A stretch of DNA of 64,000 nt from contig NC_058338.1 in NCBI RefSeq assembly GCF_905475395.1, positions 6,028,935 through 6,092,934 on the forward strand, given 5' to 3'. The translations under genes were made by a program, and so were the position numbers. This stretch comes from Chrysoperla carnea (Eukaryota > Arthropoda > Insecta > Neuroptera > Chrysopidae). The notes under the pieces were generated by a model that saw only the letters and a program-made list of their open reading frames with translations, made no database searches and had not been told where the DNA came from. Positions 38,532 to 64,000 of the stretch are shown one piece after another (the stretch's first letter is position 1; every line of letters starts with the position of its first letter).

Positions 38532-38537
38532 AATAAA
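38532..38537 (+). terminator. poly(A) signal after exon B of gene 2
   Basis: AATAAA lies 32 nt after the exon B stop and about 430 nt before the gene 3 start codon. Confidence 0.6.
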
Positions 38538-38965
38538 CATAACTGATAACCTTTTTGAGTATTATTTGAGGTTGATAAAACATAAGGTCATAAGGACCTA
38601 TTTTACTTGCCCATAAGCTGTACATAAGCTTTTGGATAAAAAGTTGCTTTTAGACTAGATTAGATTCGAGTTCGGATTAAGTTTTAGACAGGATTAGAAT
38701 CTCGAAAACCGAAATATAGACTGAGAGTCAGCCCCCCTCTCGAACGATTTTCGAAGAAAAATTACTACGCGGAATTTATTTTGTGTCATCCCCTCTTTTA
38801 ATCTAATTCTACTGGGTTATATGGAAAATTTGTATCAGGAAAAAATGTACATACTCATTTCATGTTACATAGCAACCAAAGACTTTTAATTTGATGTTAT
38901 GGAGATATTATTACTTACAGTGAAAAATATCTAATTATTAAAATATTTTAATTATTTTTTTAAAA

Positions 38966-39501
38966 ATGATAAAACAAATAATTATCATCTTTCTGAGCTT
39001 AACGACTATTAAAATAAATTTTCAATTTGCATTTGCTGAAGATGAAGAACCATTTGTAATAGATTATGATGATGTTCAGGATGCTAAAACACGTTTACAG
39101 TTTCTTTCAAAAGATATCGAAGATGTTTTTGGTAATTATAAATACGAATATTTTCTGCTAAAAGGTAAAGGAATAAAAGGAAATATAACGGCAAAAGAAA
39201 AAATGATAGCGAGAATTAGAAGTGCAGCGGAAAATAGTTCATTAGCAAGTAATAACACTAATGCAACAGAACCAAAATTTAAGTTAGAATATCTACCTCC
39301 AAAATATGGGCCAGTAATTACAGTAGTGGTAGTTGTCGGTAGGTATATGTTTATCAAAAAATTTTTCCGACAAAATATTATATTTTCATTCGCTTAGTTT
39401 AACTAATTTTTTTTTCATTTTAAATAGTTACTGTAGTGGCCGTAGGGTTGGGTTGTATAGTAATACGTCTGGCTTTTAAAATTACTTCAGCTGCTGTATA
39501 A
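38966..39501 (+). CDS. small single-pass membrane protein, family member 3 (unrecognised)
   Basis: I do not recognise this protein. Exons 38966-39338 and 39428-39501 join in phase 1 to give 148 residues. Residues 1-24 are a predicted signal peptide with a good cleavage context (AFA before EDEEP). The ectodomain of about 90 residues begins with the acidic motif FVIDYDDVQDAKTRLQFL, which aligns with gene 2 (F-x-ID-x-DD-x-x-D-x-x-T-x-x-QFL). It contains four N-glycosylation sequons (NIT, NSS, NNT, NAT). The membrane span VITVVVVVG-VTVVAVGLGCIVI is cut by the intron at a glycine/valine junction as in gene 2. The tail is only RLAFKITSAAV. No CCFG tail exon was found downstream. It is in tandem with gene 2 in the same orientation. 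No canonical poly(A) signal was found within 300 nt. Confidence 0.7.
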
Positions 39502-42500
39502 GAAAAGTTTTCCATTCCAGCCACGCCCAGCGAACGATATACATTAATTGATTCTTGATTGAAAAAGATCAGAGAACAATTTCGGAATCAATCAGAAATA
39601 TCAACTTCTATTCAAGCCTATTTGAATTGAAATTAATCGATTTGAATTGAATCGAATTTGGAATGGCAGAAGCGATCCCAATAATTATTGAAAAATTAAT
39701 TGACATGATGAAAAAAAGGCCTATTAATACAGTCGATTTTCGTTGATTTTCTGGAAATACATCGCTCCAAAAAGTTATTATTTTCCTATTTTGTTGCATA
39801 GAATTTTTAACTGATAGGAACTGGGAAAGGAATTAAAAAATCTTAAGATAAGGTGGATAAATTGATTAACTAGAATCGAAATTCAATATTTTACACTTTA
39901 TTAGAAATGTTTTTATTTGCCTAACATATAATGAGAATTATGTCCCGCCCCCAATTATATAATCATTTTTTGTTTTTGTTTAGCGCGGAGTGTTTGACGT
40001 GAATCATCATGACATATAGCAACACGTAACCCTAAAAAATTGGCAGTTGCTATGCACAAAATTACAGTCACTTATTAGAATTTAAAATCTAGATACACGT
40101 TTTCATCTCTTTAATAATTTTTTTTTTTTTACATTTAGTAATTATAAGATAGAGCTAGCGGTGCATTGCGCATTCTAAAATGAAATTGCAGTAAGTTTTC
40201 AATTGAAATCACTTTCTCCATGTTCCAGTTTTTGATCCAAGGATGAAGAGATTTTAATTTGTTTATTTACTGTATTTTTTTTTAAATATTCTACTATTTT
40301 TTATTTTTTCGTAAATCCACATGCGAACAATAAAAAAATGACTGTTATATAATGCAGAGAAAACAATATTCAAATGAAAAATAAAAACTTTTCGTTTCAA
40401 AAATTGAAAAATAATTTAACTAAATCTAAGAGAAAAGAGTTGTACAAAATTGATTTGAGCATGTTTTTCTTTTATATAATATCAAATTTTATTGTCTCGA
40501 TGTGGAAATCATTGAATTTTCATTTTTTAAGTATTTTTGTAAGCATTTTATGCAATAAAATTTATTGAAGAAATTACATTATTATTGTTTTTTATTTTTC
40601 ATATAAACATAAAAACAATTTTGGGTGGTTTACAACAATTACAACAATTAAAATGGCCGATATTAAAAATTTGATTTGGGTTTGAGAATAAATTTTCTTT
40701 TACAGAGAATTTCACGATATTGAAGCGACAATTATATTCAAGATGGCTCCTGTGTAGGATGAACCTTTTTTATTTGATAAATCATTACTATGGTAACAAA
40801 GAATACGTGTTGTCATCTCTATATAGTGCTAACCTTTTCTAGTTTTAATTGTCGAATTTATAAGTGCATGTTTCTGAAAACGATTTATATTTAGCAAAAA
40901 AGTATAAAATTTATTAATTAAATTAATAAATTACGATGATCACATGCAAAAATCGAATGCTTTTAATAAAAAAAAAATTAATTACGAATAGATAAAATTA
41001 AAATCGTTTCGCTAAAATTATATTTCTTTGAAAGCCATTTAAATTTTTTCGTCAATTTGCCTTACGCAAGGCTAGGCTTTCGATCATATTATGCAAAATG
41101 ACTTAACGACCCCAATGTATACCTTAAACGCGTTATTTAGATCTAATCGTAACTCAAATCCAATGGTCTATTCTAGATTATCACAGTTAGACTTGAATTA
41201 GTTTAACGGTTACTGTTCTTTTTTTTATTTATAACTTATTCGAATTATCGAACATTATTCGTTGTCATGGCCCATTTGTTTAAATATCACTTTTTACACA
41301 GTCTATTATGATTCTTCTATCTTTATTCGGTACGTAGATGTCTTACACTGGGAAAATATATCGTAAAAGAATTTCAACGCGTTGCCAAGACTTAGGTTAG
41401 AATTCTCAATTTTTTACAAACATCAGTGTTCTTTTATTTCTTAATTTCCTCGCCTTATTTCCTAACAAAATAATTTATACTAAAATTAATTAAATTAAAT
41501 AAAGTAATTCTGAAATTCTTCAAAAATAAAACTGACTACCTCATCAAAGTATTAGAAAATCAGTTTTATCAAAAACACAAGCTTACAAAAAGTGCAAAGT
41601 CTATGGTCTTAAGCGGTCTGTATTCTGACTATACAAATATACTAGACTAAGATCAAACTACCAGAATTTAGGTATATTTTGCTATGAAATAAATGCAAAA
41701 AGGCAAATTAATTATTCAAACTATGAGCTTAGGCCCTCGTTAAGAATTTTTATCTGCCACGCAATAGTTCTTCTTTTCGTAGAATTGATAAGGAATATTG
41801 AGGATCTACAAATTGAACGTCAAGTTCATAGAAACCTCGAAAATACACGATTTAAGTTTCTTTTTAATATTAAAAGCATTTTATTGTACAATTTTTCAAA
41901 AATTATCGTAAAATTTTCTGTTATGTTCGCGGAATCTACAACGATAGGTGAATAAAAAATGGGGTATATACATAATTCGAATGTTTGTTACAATTTCCAA
42001 AAAAATAATAAAAACAGCAATAATAATGAAATCTCAAATAAACAATTGTAATATATTTTTTTTTCATTTATTTCTACATTATTAATATCCTATAGTATTT
42101 TTTTTAAAATAGTAGTCATATGAAGACATTTTGATAACTTTATTTAACGCCGTCCCCGATATTTATAAATTTTAAATAAAAATAAAAGAGTACAATTATC
42201 TAATAAAAAAATAAGCGAAAAAATATAATAAAAATAAGAAAAAAAAGCTCTCACAAAAAAAACGGCGTAAATAACCATACCATTTTGAAATGAAAAATTT
42301 CAGTTTTACCCGAGTTTTCATGACAAAATGAATATCAAAAATTATGTTGATCTTCATATGTCCCCTGCCTTTTTCTTTTAGATTTATCAAATGGTAAATA
42401 ATGACCTTTTTTTTAATTAAATAATATTTTTTTGCAAAAAACTTACTATTTTTGTTTCTTTTAAATAAGTACACACATTTTATTCACAGATCTGTCTATG

Positions 42501-44969
42501 ATTCGATAAAGTTCAAAATTTTTTTAGTAAAATCTAACTGCTTTATTTTTAACGCATTGTTTTTTTGGTTTAAAATAAAAATTATTTTATTTGGCAGTAT
42601 TATTGTTCGAAATATTACAAATTCTAGGCCTTACATAAATTATTTGGCATCGTGATTATATCTTGATATGAAATATATGTGCTTTTTTTTCTGAAGATTT
42701 CCCTTCCAAAAGTTTTAAAAATTAGTAATTTTAAATAAATGTGAAGTTAGGTTTGAATAAAATTAATATTTTCAAATTTCAACCAGTAATCAGTGATCTA
42801 AATATCGCAGATTCGAAAAGACTTTCGCCAGAGTTGAAATAGCCTAAAAAGACATAGAGTACAAGAAAATTAATACCTTTATGAAAGTTTGTCACAGGAG
42901 TGTCGTAAGTCCTGAGGTCGTTAGATGATTTTTGGTTGTTAGCTGATATATCATCAGGGGTAGGTGCTTCTAATTGGGTTGTAAGACTACAGGTTGTTTG
43001 TTCTATTTCTTATGATTCGAAATTTCTTGAAAAACTTTTTCAAACTTTCTAACATGTGCTGCTTTCTCCGAATTACCATGAGTATAAAAACGAGATGATG
43101 GTAACGATGAGATTTTGACTTCTATGATACCTTTCTTCTTTAAATGTGGGATACAATTGTATTCAGTATAGGACGCCATTTTTTGCAAAGATCTTATTGA
43201 TAAGGGTATAACGAAAATCGCCTTAATCGCTGTCTCCAAAAAAGGTGACCAAAGTGAAATATTTTAAAACTTTTGAAAATGAAAATCTACAACAAAATTA
43301 CATTTTGTTTCCTAATAATATGCCAAAAAATTTTCGAAAAAAACAGTTATATTTTACATTTATTTCTTCAGTCCGAAAATGTATTTTGTGGGGATTTTTT
43401 ATTGATTTTTACTTCTTTTTTAATAATTTTATTTTTGTATAGTGCTTCCTTATTGAAATATTTTTTTTTTTTTTTAAATTGAAAATCATTTATACGGTTT
43501 TTCACACAAAGCAGTCACATCATGAACTCACATACAAAATATAATCAAGTACACTCACATCAACACAAAGCTCAAACATTCAATGAAACATAACATACCA
43601 ATCAATTCATTCGAAACAACATCGTTATGAATTCATTTTAATATTATTATTAGTTTTTTTATTTTTTTGTTTCTTTATATACATCGTTTTTTTTTTTTTT
43701 TTGTTTCTTCTTAATTCTTATATTCGGTGATACATTTTTTAAATATTTTTTTTAACTCAACATAAAAATAAGTTCATTTTTTTTTGTTCAATAAACAGAG
43801 ATAATAAACTATCATGTCATGTCAAATATATGTGATACTACATCAATTTTATTTAAGTCCTATTTTCTGGTGTGAAGTTTTTATAATAAGTCGTTTTTGA
43901 CCCCATCATATCGTCATAAAATTTTACAAAATGCACTTTGTGTTATACTTTCAATAGAAAGTTGGATATCTTGATTTAGTATGAGATTTTAACGCTAAGT
44001 TAAAAATTTCTGATCAAAAGTCAGAAAACTCAACTCTTTTGTATTGAAAATTGTTTTTTGATAAAGTTAGATAACCACTCCATCACAAACAGGCCACTTG
44101 AGTTATCTCAATCTCGCCCCCGTCTGTTTTGTTTTCCAAAACATTTCTATTAAGTATTATATATCTATGCGAGCTAACATATACAGTTTTTGAGTCTTTC
44201 TGAGCATTAAAGTCCCATAGGTATTATTGTTTTGAGAACATCATGGATTTGTTGATGAAAGTTGTACAAATTTATGAAAAATCTTGATGTTTGTATCGCC
44301 ATTCAAAGCCAAGCTTCATTTCGTGGGCTCTTTTATCCTTGAATCCTATTCTCAATTAATAAAAATTACTGATATCTGGTGTACAAAATCCCTAAATAAA
44401 TAAAAAGTGGATAAGTTATTTATGTTTAGTCAAGTGATATTTCTTCTCGCAATGTAAAAGAATATCCTTTCCCACTTCCAGTGACTCTCTTTAAGGTCAG
44501 CTCATAATTACCGAACGCCATCTCTGATGTGAGATAAGCTACCTAAATCAATTTTCAAATTTTATATTTCACTTAGCTTCAAATTGATGAAAATATTGGA
44601 AAATTGGTACAAAAAAAATTAATATTCCTTTTTTGATCTTATATAGGCACTTAAATAAAATACTCAAATGTTTTGTTTTTTTTTTTTGATCCGAGACCAA
44701 CTTAAAAGTTAAATATTTATTTTTTTCTAATCCTTATAATTATATACAAATTCGAAATATCTGTTCGTTTTGATGAAAAATTAAACTTGACGAAAACAAT
44801 TATTTTAAAAAGAAAATGAGAACACCATTATTTTAAATATATATAATATTTGTTTATTAACATATATTTGACATATAAACAAAAGAATTCATCGAATATC
44901 GAATGAATTAATTTATTTATTTATAAATTGATCGATAATTTATAATATACAGTATATTTATACGCGTGT

Positions 44970-45727
44970 TATACAGGGTGTTTATATTAAAACGATTCTT
45001 TACGATATCACGTCAGTTAAACTTACAAATGTCTTTGAATACTAAATTTCAACAAATATAAACATTTTTTAAGATAAAATCTCAGTTTTAAATACAACGG
45101 ATCTCATCTCTGTTCGTATTTTACTCTCGAAACGAGACTATACATTTTGTACATTTTAACGTTTTTCCAAAAGAATGAGATTTAATAATCCTTCAGGAAT
45201 TAACTTTGTACGATAATTCGAGAAAGTGATAAATTCAATTGTTCCAAATGTATCAATTTTTAAACGCTTCCTTAATATATGTACAAAAATGGCTCAAGTT
45301 TTCCATATTATTTCGGGAACGCTACAGGTTAATTTTCATTGAATTATAACCCCGAAAACTTTATCATATTGCGGAAAAATATTTTTGAATATATTTTTAG
45401 CAACGATTTTTCAGTTCGCATTCATTTATTATTTTCCAAAAGGTTATGGACCCAGTTAGTTACACACGATGTAAAATTAGGCTTCATATTAATCTAAGTT
45501 TTATGGGATGGTGAACTCTTCAGTAGTAAAGTTTTTTTTTAAATTTAATTTTCCCTTAATTGTAAAATTAGTCATTTAATATCTCGAAAGGAAAAATTCC
45601 CAGATTTGAAGAAATTTTTTAAAAAATACCCACGTATTATTTGTGTTGAATACTTAACGTTATATGTTCGAATTCATCAACTTCTTAGAAAAATGTTTGA
45701 TACGTTTTAATATAAACAAGCAGTATA
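44970..45727. mobile_element. DNA-transposon-like element with about 25-bp terminal inverted repeats
   Basis: The left end begins TATACAGGGTGTTTATATTA. The right end, in reverse complement, begins TATACTGCTTGTTTATATTA. Both continue AAACG, with about 22 of 25 positions matching. The 700-bp interior is AT-rich with no transposase. It lies downstream of par-1, possibly within its 3' UTR. Confidence 0.6.
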
Positions 45728-46230
45728 TACAGTTTTAATTTTTACATTTTGAGAAATATCTCGAAATATATTTAATTGCTTATTTTAAATATGAAATTTT
45801 ATTATTCAGACATTTTTTTCAACTATTTTGGAATTAAAAGAACTATTTTTTTTGTATATACTGTAAGTTAATATAAAATTATCGATCCAAAAATTTTTTT
45901 TGTGTAAATACTGTTTTTGTGTTTTAAATTTTTCTTGTATAATTTTTTTTATTTATTTTTTTTAAATATATATATTTATATATATCGGTTATTATATTAA
46001 TTTATTTATTAATTATATCGAAAAATATTTTATGCAGTCCGTAATAATTATACTTAGAAAAAGAGAAGGAGCACAGATCATTTTTTTATGTTTTTTTTAT
46101 TTGTTTGTTAAATAATGCGATGGTTTGTATCACAGCAACGTTTTGTGTGACGGTTTTTTTTTTTGCTTGTTGTTTTTTTTTTGTTTGTATTCGTAATGCA
46201 AGAAAATTCGAGTTGAAATAAAGAGTTTTT

Positions 46231-46236
46231 TTTATT
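46231..46236 (-). terminator. candidate par-1 poly(A) signal
   Basis: AATAAA on the minus strand lies 138 nt past the par-1 stop codon. In a T-rich region such matches are frequent, and par-1/MARK mRNAs often have long 3' UTRs, so a more distal site is possible. Confidence 0.3.
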
Positions 46237-46373
46237 TTTTTAAAATATTTATACCATTTTAAAATTGGCCATCGCAAAGCGTGTTGCTGCTGCTTACATG
46301 TTTATATTGTTTTCTTTTTAATATGTAAATGAGAAGTTTAATCTGGCGATGAAGTCGGTTCACCAACGGGGAG

Positions 46374-59412
<13,039 letters not shown>

Positions 59413-62400
59413 CTGGAAATTTTTGTTTTATATTAATATTTCATCATTTTTTAAAATTGTACAGTTATTATTACGATAATGTACACACAAATTACATAAA
59501 AATTGAGGGAATATAAAACAGACCAGAACCCCAACCCTAATTTTAGGTTTGTCGTCTCACGACCGAACTTTCATTTTTCTTCAGAGAAGGTTGAATTTTA
59601 TTTAGTTATTCAGTTATGGAGTAGAGTGAGATTTTCATTGAGCTTGAACACATCCAACATTTTTCGCTTGAAGCATTTTTATCGATAAAAGTTATTTTTC
59701 GAGTTTTAAGCATATATCAACTTAAAAAAGCACCCTGTATATCGCTAATAATGACTTCCGGATATAATGACCATAATTCTGAATGTCATCAAACCGAGTT
59801 TTGACAATTTGAAACTTGGCATATGGCTTATTATTACAAACAACTTTTTACATTTATTGGGAAAATATTGGGAAGGAAGTAAGTGTACATGATCGTAAAC
59901 AAACTGCTATTTTTGTGGTTAATTTGACTATCTACTTAAAAATAAAGATCATATCAAATTAAAATTTACAAAGAAATCATTCTTGTACCGTTAAAATATA
60001 AAATACACACACTGAACTAAATAAAACAAAAATTTATGACTTAACGGAGGAGTTTATTTTTGGGCATAGTGTCACATTTTGAAAAGGAATTTTGTGTATA
60101 AAAAAACATGCCCAAACTAATTTGATTTGTTAGAAGATGTTTAATAATAATCTGAACCATTCTGAGGAAGACAAAATAATACTTAACAGAATCTGAATGT
60201 TATTTAAAATCTGCTGTTCATCGTTTATAGGCCAGGTATCAGAGGAAATAGGCATGTTTAATGGGGGCAGTTCCTTGGAAATACTTTGGAATAATTTTAC
60301 TTAAAAATCATTTCTCGCCAGAATCTCCGAAAAAAGGTCCCAAAATTAATGCAAAAAGTAAGAAGTTTCGTTGATACTATAAGCTTTAAAGTTTGGCGTC
60401 AGTGGTCGCGAGGATATTGGACTTAGAGTTAAACAAATTTTAAAGTTAAAAGTCCAACGATGTTAATCCCGTGATTTGAGCGGTAAATTATGATCTAATC
60501 TTCCTGAAATATTTGAGTTTATCTTTTCAAAGTCAATCGTTTCGAGATACGTTCAATCAATAATCCCTATAGCATATGGATCCCTGCTACAACGGACACC
60601 CATTTTTAGAAGCGTCTAGGAATTTAGGTATTCACAACGATAATTATACTCTCTGATAAATGACCTATTATTTTCAATTATACGTCTGAGATTTCTGTCC
60701 AGCCAATGAAAATTGACAAAAGGACTTTTTCTGATAAAATATACATTTAAAAATAATTGTGTTTGGTGTAAAAAGCAGCGTGTTTTGTGTTTAATTTTGT
60801 TACGTTTAAAAATTACCGACAATACATATGAAATTTTAAAATACCCCCTCTACCCCTCTCTGTTAAACTTTAATATTTGATACGTAGCTCGAAGAAAAAT
60901 GGTATATTAGATATGTACTGTCGGTTATAAACTTTGTACTAATATTTAATCATAATATTTTTCGAATAACCTTATTAATCGGGGTGTGATGAAATTCAAA
61001 GGATAAACATTGATTTTTTTTACATCAAGTGAAAATTGTTTTTTTTTCGCAAGCACAAGCAATATTTATAAAATTTACTGGTGATAAAAAATCTATACAA
61101 CATGGCTATGTAATAGAAAGAAATAAAGAATAGGAATATCTTTTTTATTTGAGACATGCATTTAGCCATTTTAAATAAAAAAAATAAAAATAGTAAAAGT
61201 AGTAAAATTATTCTTATGAAAGCTGAAAAAATATCCTTATATATCACAATGCACAAAGAATGCAAAGCAATACTGTCTTGAATTCGATTTTCTAATACTA
61301 AAATTACTTTAGAAAGAAAGTTTACACAAAAATATATAGCGAAATATTAAAACTGATAAAATTCGAATAGTGGTAGCCCTAGGGTTGTGAGACTGGTACC
61401 CCCGAACCAGAAGCAGTCATAAGAAAACGTTACGCATCTCTTAATTTTTTTAATTTTACGAGGTTTTGACAAGTGTTAGTTTGTCTAAGCATGCACAAAA
61501 GGGCGAAAAGATTTAATACGAATAAGATTTTATTTATTCTGGGAAGGAGCACCACATAAAAATCTCGCAACATTCTTTAAACTTTTTAGGACCACCCCTA
61601 AAGTCGAATATGAAAATAAAATGATTTAAAACTTTTTTACTTTTGTAAATTGTGAATTCGAATAATACTAATTACAGAGATTTTCCACTAAATATTAAGC
61701 CTTCCATATTTTTAATTTTTGTTCAGCCAATTGATTGTGTTTTAGTAATTCTGTTTTATCAAGAAAATTTTAATTATAATTGTTCGTAAGAAAATCGGTG
61801 TGTGAGTTTAATCAGTTGTGTAAGAGAGTAAAATTCATATTTTTAGAAATCATAATCGAGTAAACAGGTGCTGACATTTCAAATGAAGCTTTTTTTGAAA
61901 CTTATTGCTCAAACTTAAGAGGAATAGAAGATATCTTGCAGGACGAATATCTCGAATTTTAGATTTTCTAGAAAATTGCGGCCCAAAGGCACAAAAAGGC
62001 ACAAAACTCAAATTCGTTTGACTATTAGATAAATATTTTCAAAAAAATTGTTTGAAAACCACCTCCTTCGTATGAGATTTTGGTAACTCCTCATTTAGTT
62101 GTCAAATGAACTGAATTTTTATGTCTTTTAGGTTTCCTTTACTTTATTTATTAAAAAAATAGAAAATTTTTTGATTTCTGGGTGTTTTTTAAGAATATCG
62201 ATGTAATTCCAAAAATTAAGCACCGGTAGAACCGAAAAAATTACGAAAAATTTATTTTTGATTTGGGTCAAAATCATCTTTTAAGATAAGTAAAATCCAA
62301 ACACATACAAATTCACTTTAATGTTGAATAGTTTCCAAGATTTTTCGAAACTTCTCTAATTCTCACAGAAAGTCAAAGCCTGTATACAAGACCATACATT

Positions 62401-64000
62401 TTGATTACAACAAATAACGATATAATTTTATAATTGTTAATGTGTTAATTTTAAAAAATTCATCGCATCGGGGTGCAATACTTGTATATACAAAATTTTA
62501 TATTACAAAATAATTATTTCCAAAAATTACCAAAAAAAATTAACGAACAAGTTGAAAAAAATCCAAAAATTGTTCAATTGTTTACAAAATGAATCAATAG
62601 TTTATGAAAAACATGCTATTTGTTGTTCGAAATATTTTTTAACTTTATTTCTTGGATATTTGTAACGTTATTCGAAGATTGAATCGAATTCTTACAACTT
62701 ACAACAAAAAATTGAAATCAGGATATCAGACGACAGACAAAAAAGGATGTCAATATCTTAAATTTCTATCCATAGTCTTATTAAGCGTATTTAGGAAGTC
62801 AAGAGTTCTGCAATCAATTATAGTCAACACCTTGTATATAATCGGGCGTACGTTACAGCGGTTCTTACAACTAAGACAGTTTGCACAATTCAAATCACTC
62901 AAATTAAAATCGCAATTTGACTAAGATCTGCTTGAATTTGTAGAATGGGTAGATCGAAACATTTTTACAAAGTATGCGTAAAAATTATGTTAAATAACAA
63001 TAACAATTATCCAACAAATAAAATGTTAGGTCTGGGGCCTAATAATGTTTGAAAATCATTTCACAACGGCTGGAAATTTGAAAATCAAGGTTGCTCATAA
63101 AGTTATACTTCTTCGGTAATAAAAAATATAATAATTTATAAATAATGTAAACAAATAATACATACTTCAGTTAACTTATCTATTGTGTTCGTAGATGACA
63201 CTTTTTTTTTTATCTATTAATCTTTGTCTATTGTGACAACTTCAGGATGTTATAAAAAACTTTCACTCTCATCATTTTTTTTCATAACTTCAAAAATGCA
63301 AAAATCAATTTATCCTACATACGAATAAATAAGTTCCCGTTGGTCGTCACCTTATTTTTCATGGTAGTGGTGATTGACGGACACCCTGTTATGTGGAGCG
63401 TCGGATAAAATAATTTTTGCATTTTTATTCAATTATCCTTTTATTTAAATATCGTCTTTAATGAAAAATCAACAAATTTAAATTTTCCCGAGCAATTAAA
63501 AATTTTTCTAATCAACTTTGTCATGGGAAAAAATAGTTTGACACGACTTAAATACTGTTAAATACTACGCCTGACCCCAGACCTATATAAAAATATTCTA
63601 TTTACGTAGATTATTTATAACAATCATCATCAATCACACTGAACTAAATAATGTACTAAAATAATAATTATGAAAAATGATTAATTAAAATCAATATAAA
63701 CAAAAAAATTAAAAAATTTCAACAAAATCCAAAAAAAAATAAAAATATATCATCGATCAGAAGAAGTAGATGTACAACAAAAAATTATAAACGTACTGTT
63801 ATCTTTTAAGTCTAGTGATTTCCCCCGATTAACAGCGGATCCCGGGAATATTCCTGCTAACCGAGAGATTTCTCAAAAATAAAAATGATATTATAATTAA
63901 TTTTTTGTTTTCGAATTATATAATAGTTTTTGTGTTTTATATAAAATGTCGAATTTCTTTTTTTATATATTTTATACAAATTAAATTTTATGTTTAAAAA
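59413..64000. other. right flank, probably par-1 intron
   Basis: The acceptor at 59413 requires an upstream exon ending in phase 1, which is not found before the window ends. The stretch is AT-rich with no recognised exon. A 90-codon plus-strand frame at 62652-62924 (RRLNRILTTYNKKLKSGYQ) has no recognisable domain. CACCCTGTATA-type edges at 59735 and about 63380 suggest further small repeats. Confidence 0.55.

Larger units (their letters stand above)
39502..46373. other. non-coding stretch, including probable par-1 3' UTR
   Basis: No exon could be supported. Most of it is AT-rich with long T runs (around 43460, 43690 and 45950). A minus-strand frame at 43003-43239 contains MASYTEYNCIPHLKKKG and looks less random than its neighbours, but I find no domain or splice partner. 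A foldback element sits at 44970-45727. The part next to 46373 should be par-1 3' UTR; its 3' limit is unknown. Confidence 0.55.

Noticed and set aside
40374-40568. 64-codon frame after gene 3, considered as a fourth family member
   Set aside because: No signal peptide, no acidic motif, no CCFG tail and no phase-1 donor in a membrane span.

Overview
This is a fragment of a eukaryotic nuclear genome, almost certainly from an insect. It is AT-rich with long non-coding stretches. Genes are split by GT-AG introns and end in AATAAA signals, and there are many decayed transposable elements. Three conserved animal genes were reconstructed exon by exon, with splice phases agreeing at every join; one EPG5 join (exons 26-27) has two valid solutions. 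They are INTS4 (Integrator complex subunit 4, complete, minus strand, 11315-16180), EPG5 (autophagosome-lysosome tether, complete, plus strand, 18068-35242) and the 3' end of par-1/MARK (minus strand, 46374-59412, continuing past the right edge). The species cannot be named from this window.

Layout. 1-11200 has no recognisable gene and is a mosaic of repeats: a TTAA-ended inverted-repeat element, a 105-bp MITE, tRNA-like SINE heads and LINE 3' ends. 11202-16180 is INTS4 with nine coding exons and a LINE remnant in intron 2. 16181-17224 is a spacer. 17225-17742 is a tiny two-exon membrane-protein gene. 18068-35242 is EPG5 in 36 or 37 coding exons, with LINE fragments of one R1/I-like family in several introns. 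35300-37277 is a repeat-rich spacer. 37278-39501 holds two more small membrane-protein genes in tandem. 39502-46373 is non-coding and includes the probable par-1 3' UTR. 46374-59412 is the par-1 C-terminal region, ending in the KA1 domain, with a foldback element in one intron and a 10.7-kb intron. 59413-64000 shows no exon and is probably more par-1 intron.

The most novel content is the family of three small genes around EPG5 (17.2, 37.3 and 39.0 kb). I do not recognise them. Each encodes a predicted signal peptide, a short acidic or minimal ectodomain, one membrane span and a short tail. Each has one phase-1 intron that cuts the membrane span. Genes 1 and 2 share a pre-membrane motif FLTITLPT and a tail motif CCFG-x-F-x-x-P-x-I-x-E-E. 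Genes 2 and 3 share an acidic ectodomain motif F-x-ID-x-DD-x-x-D-x-x-T-x-x-QFL. Gene 2 carries two alternative last exons, each with its own poly(A) signal, so it could make two membrane proteins that differ in half the membrane span and the whole tail.

The conserved genes belong to unrelated processes: snRNA and mRNA 3' processing, autophagy, and cell polarity. Their adjacency looks like ordinary genome order, not a functional cluster.
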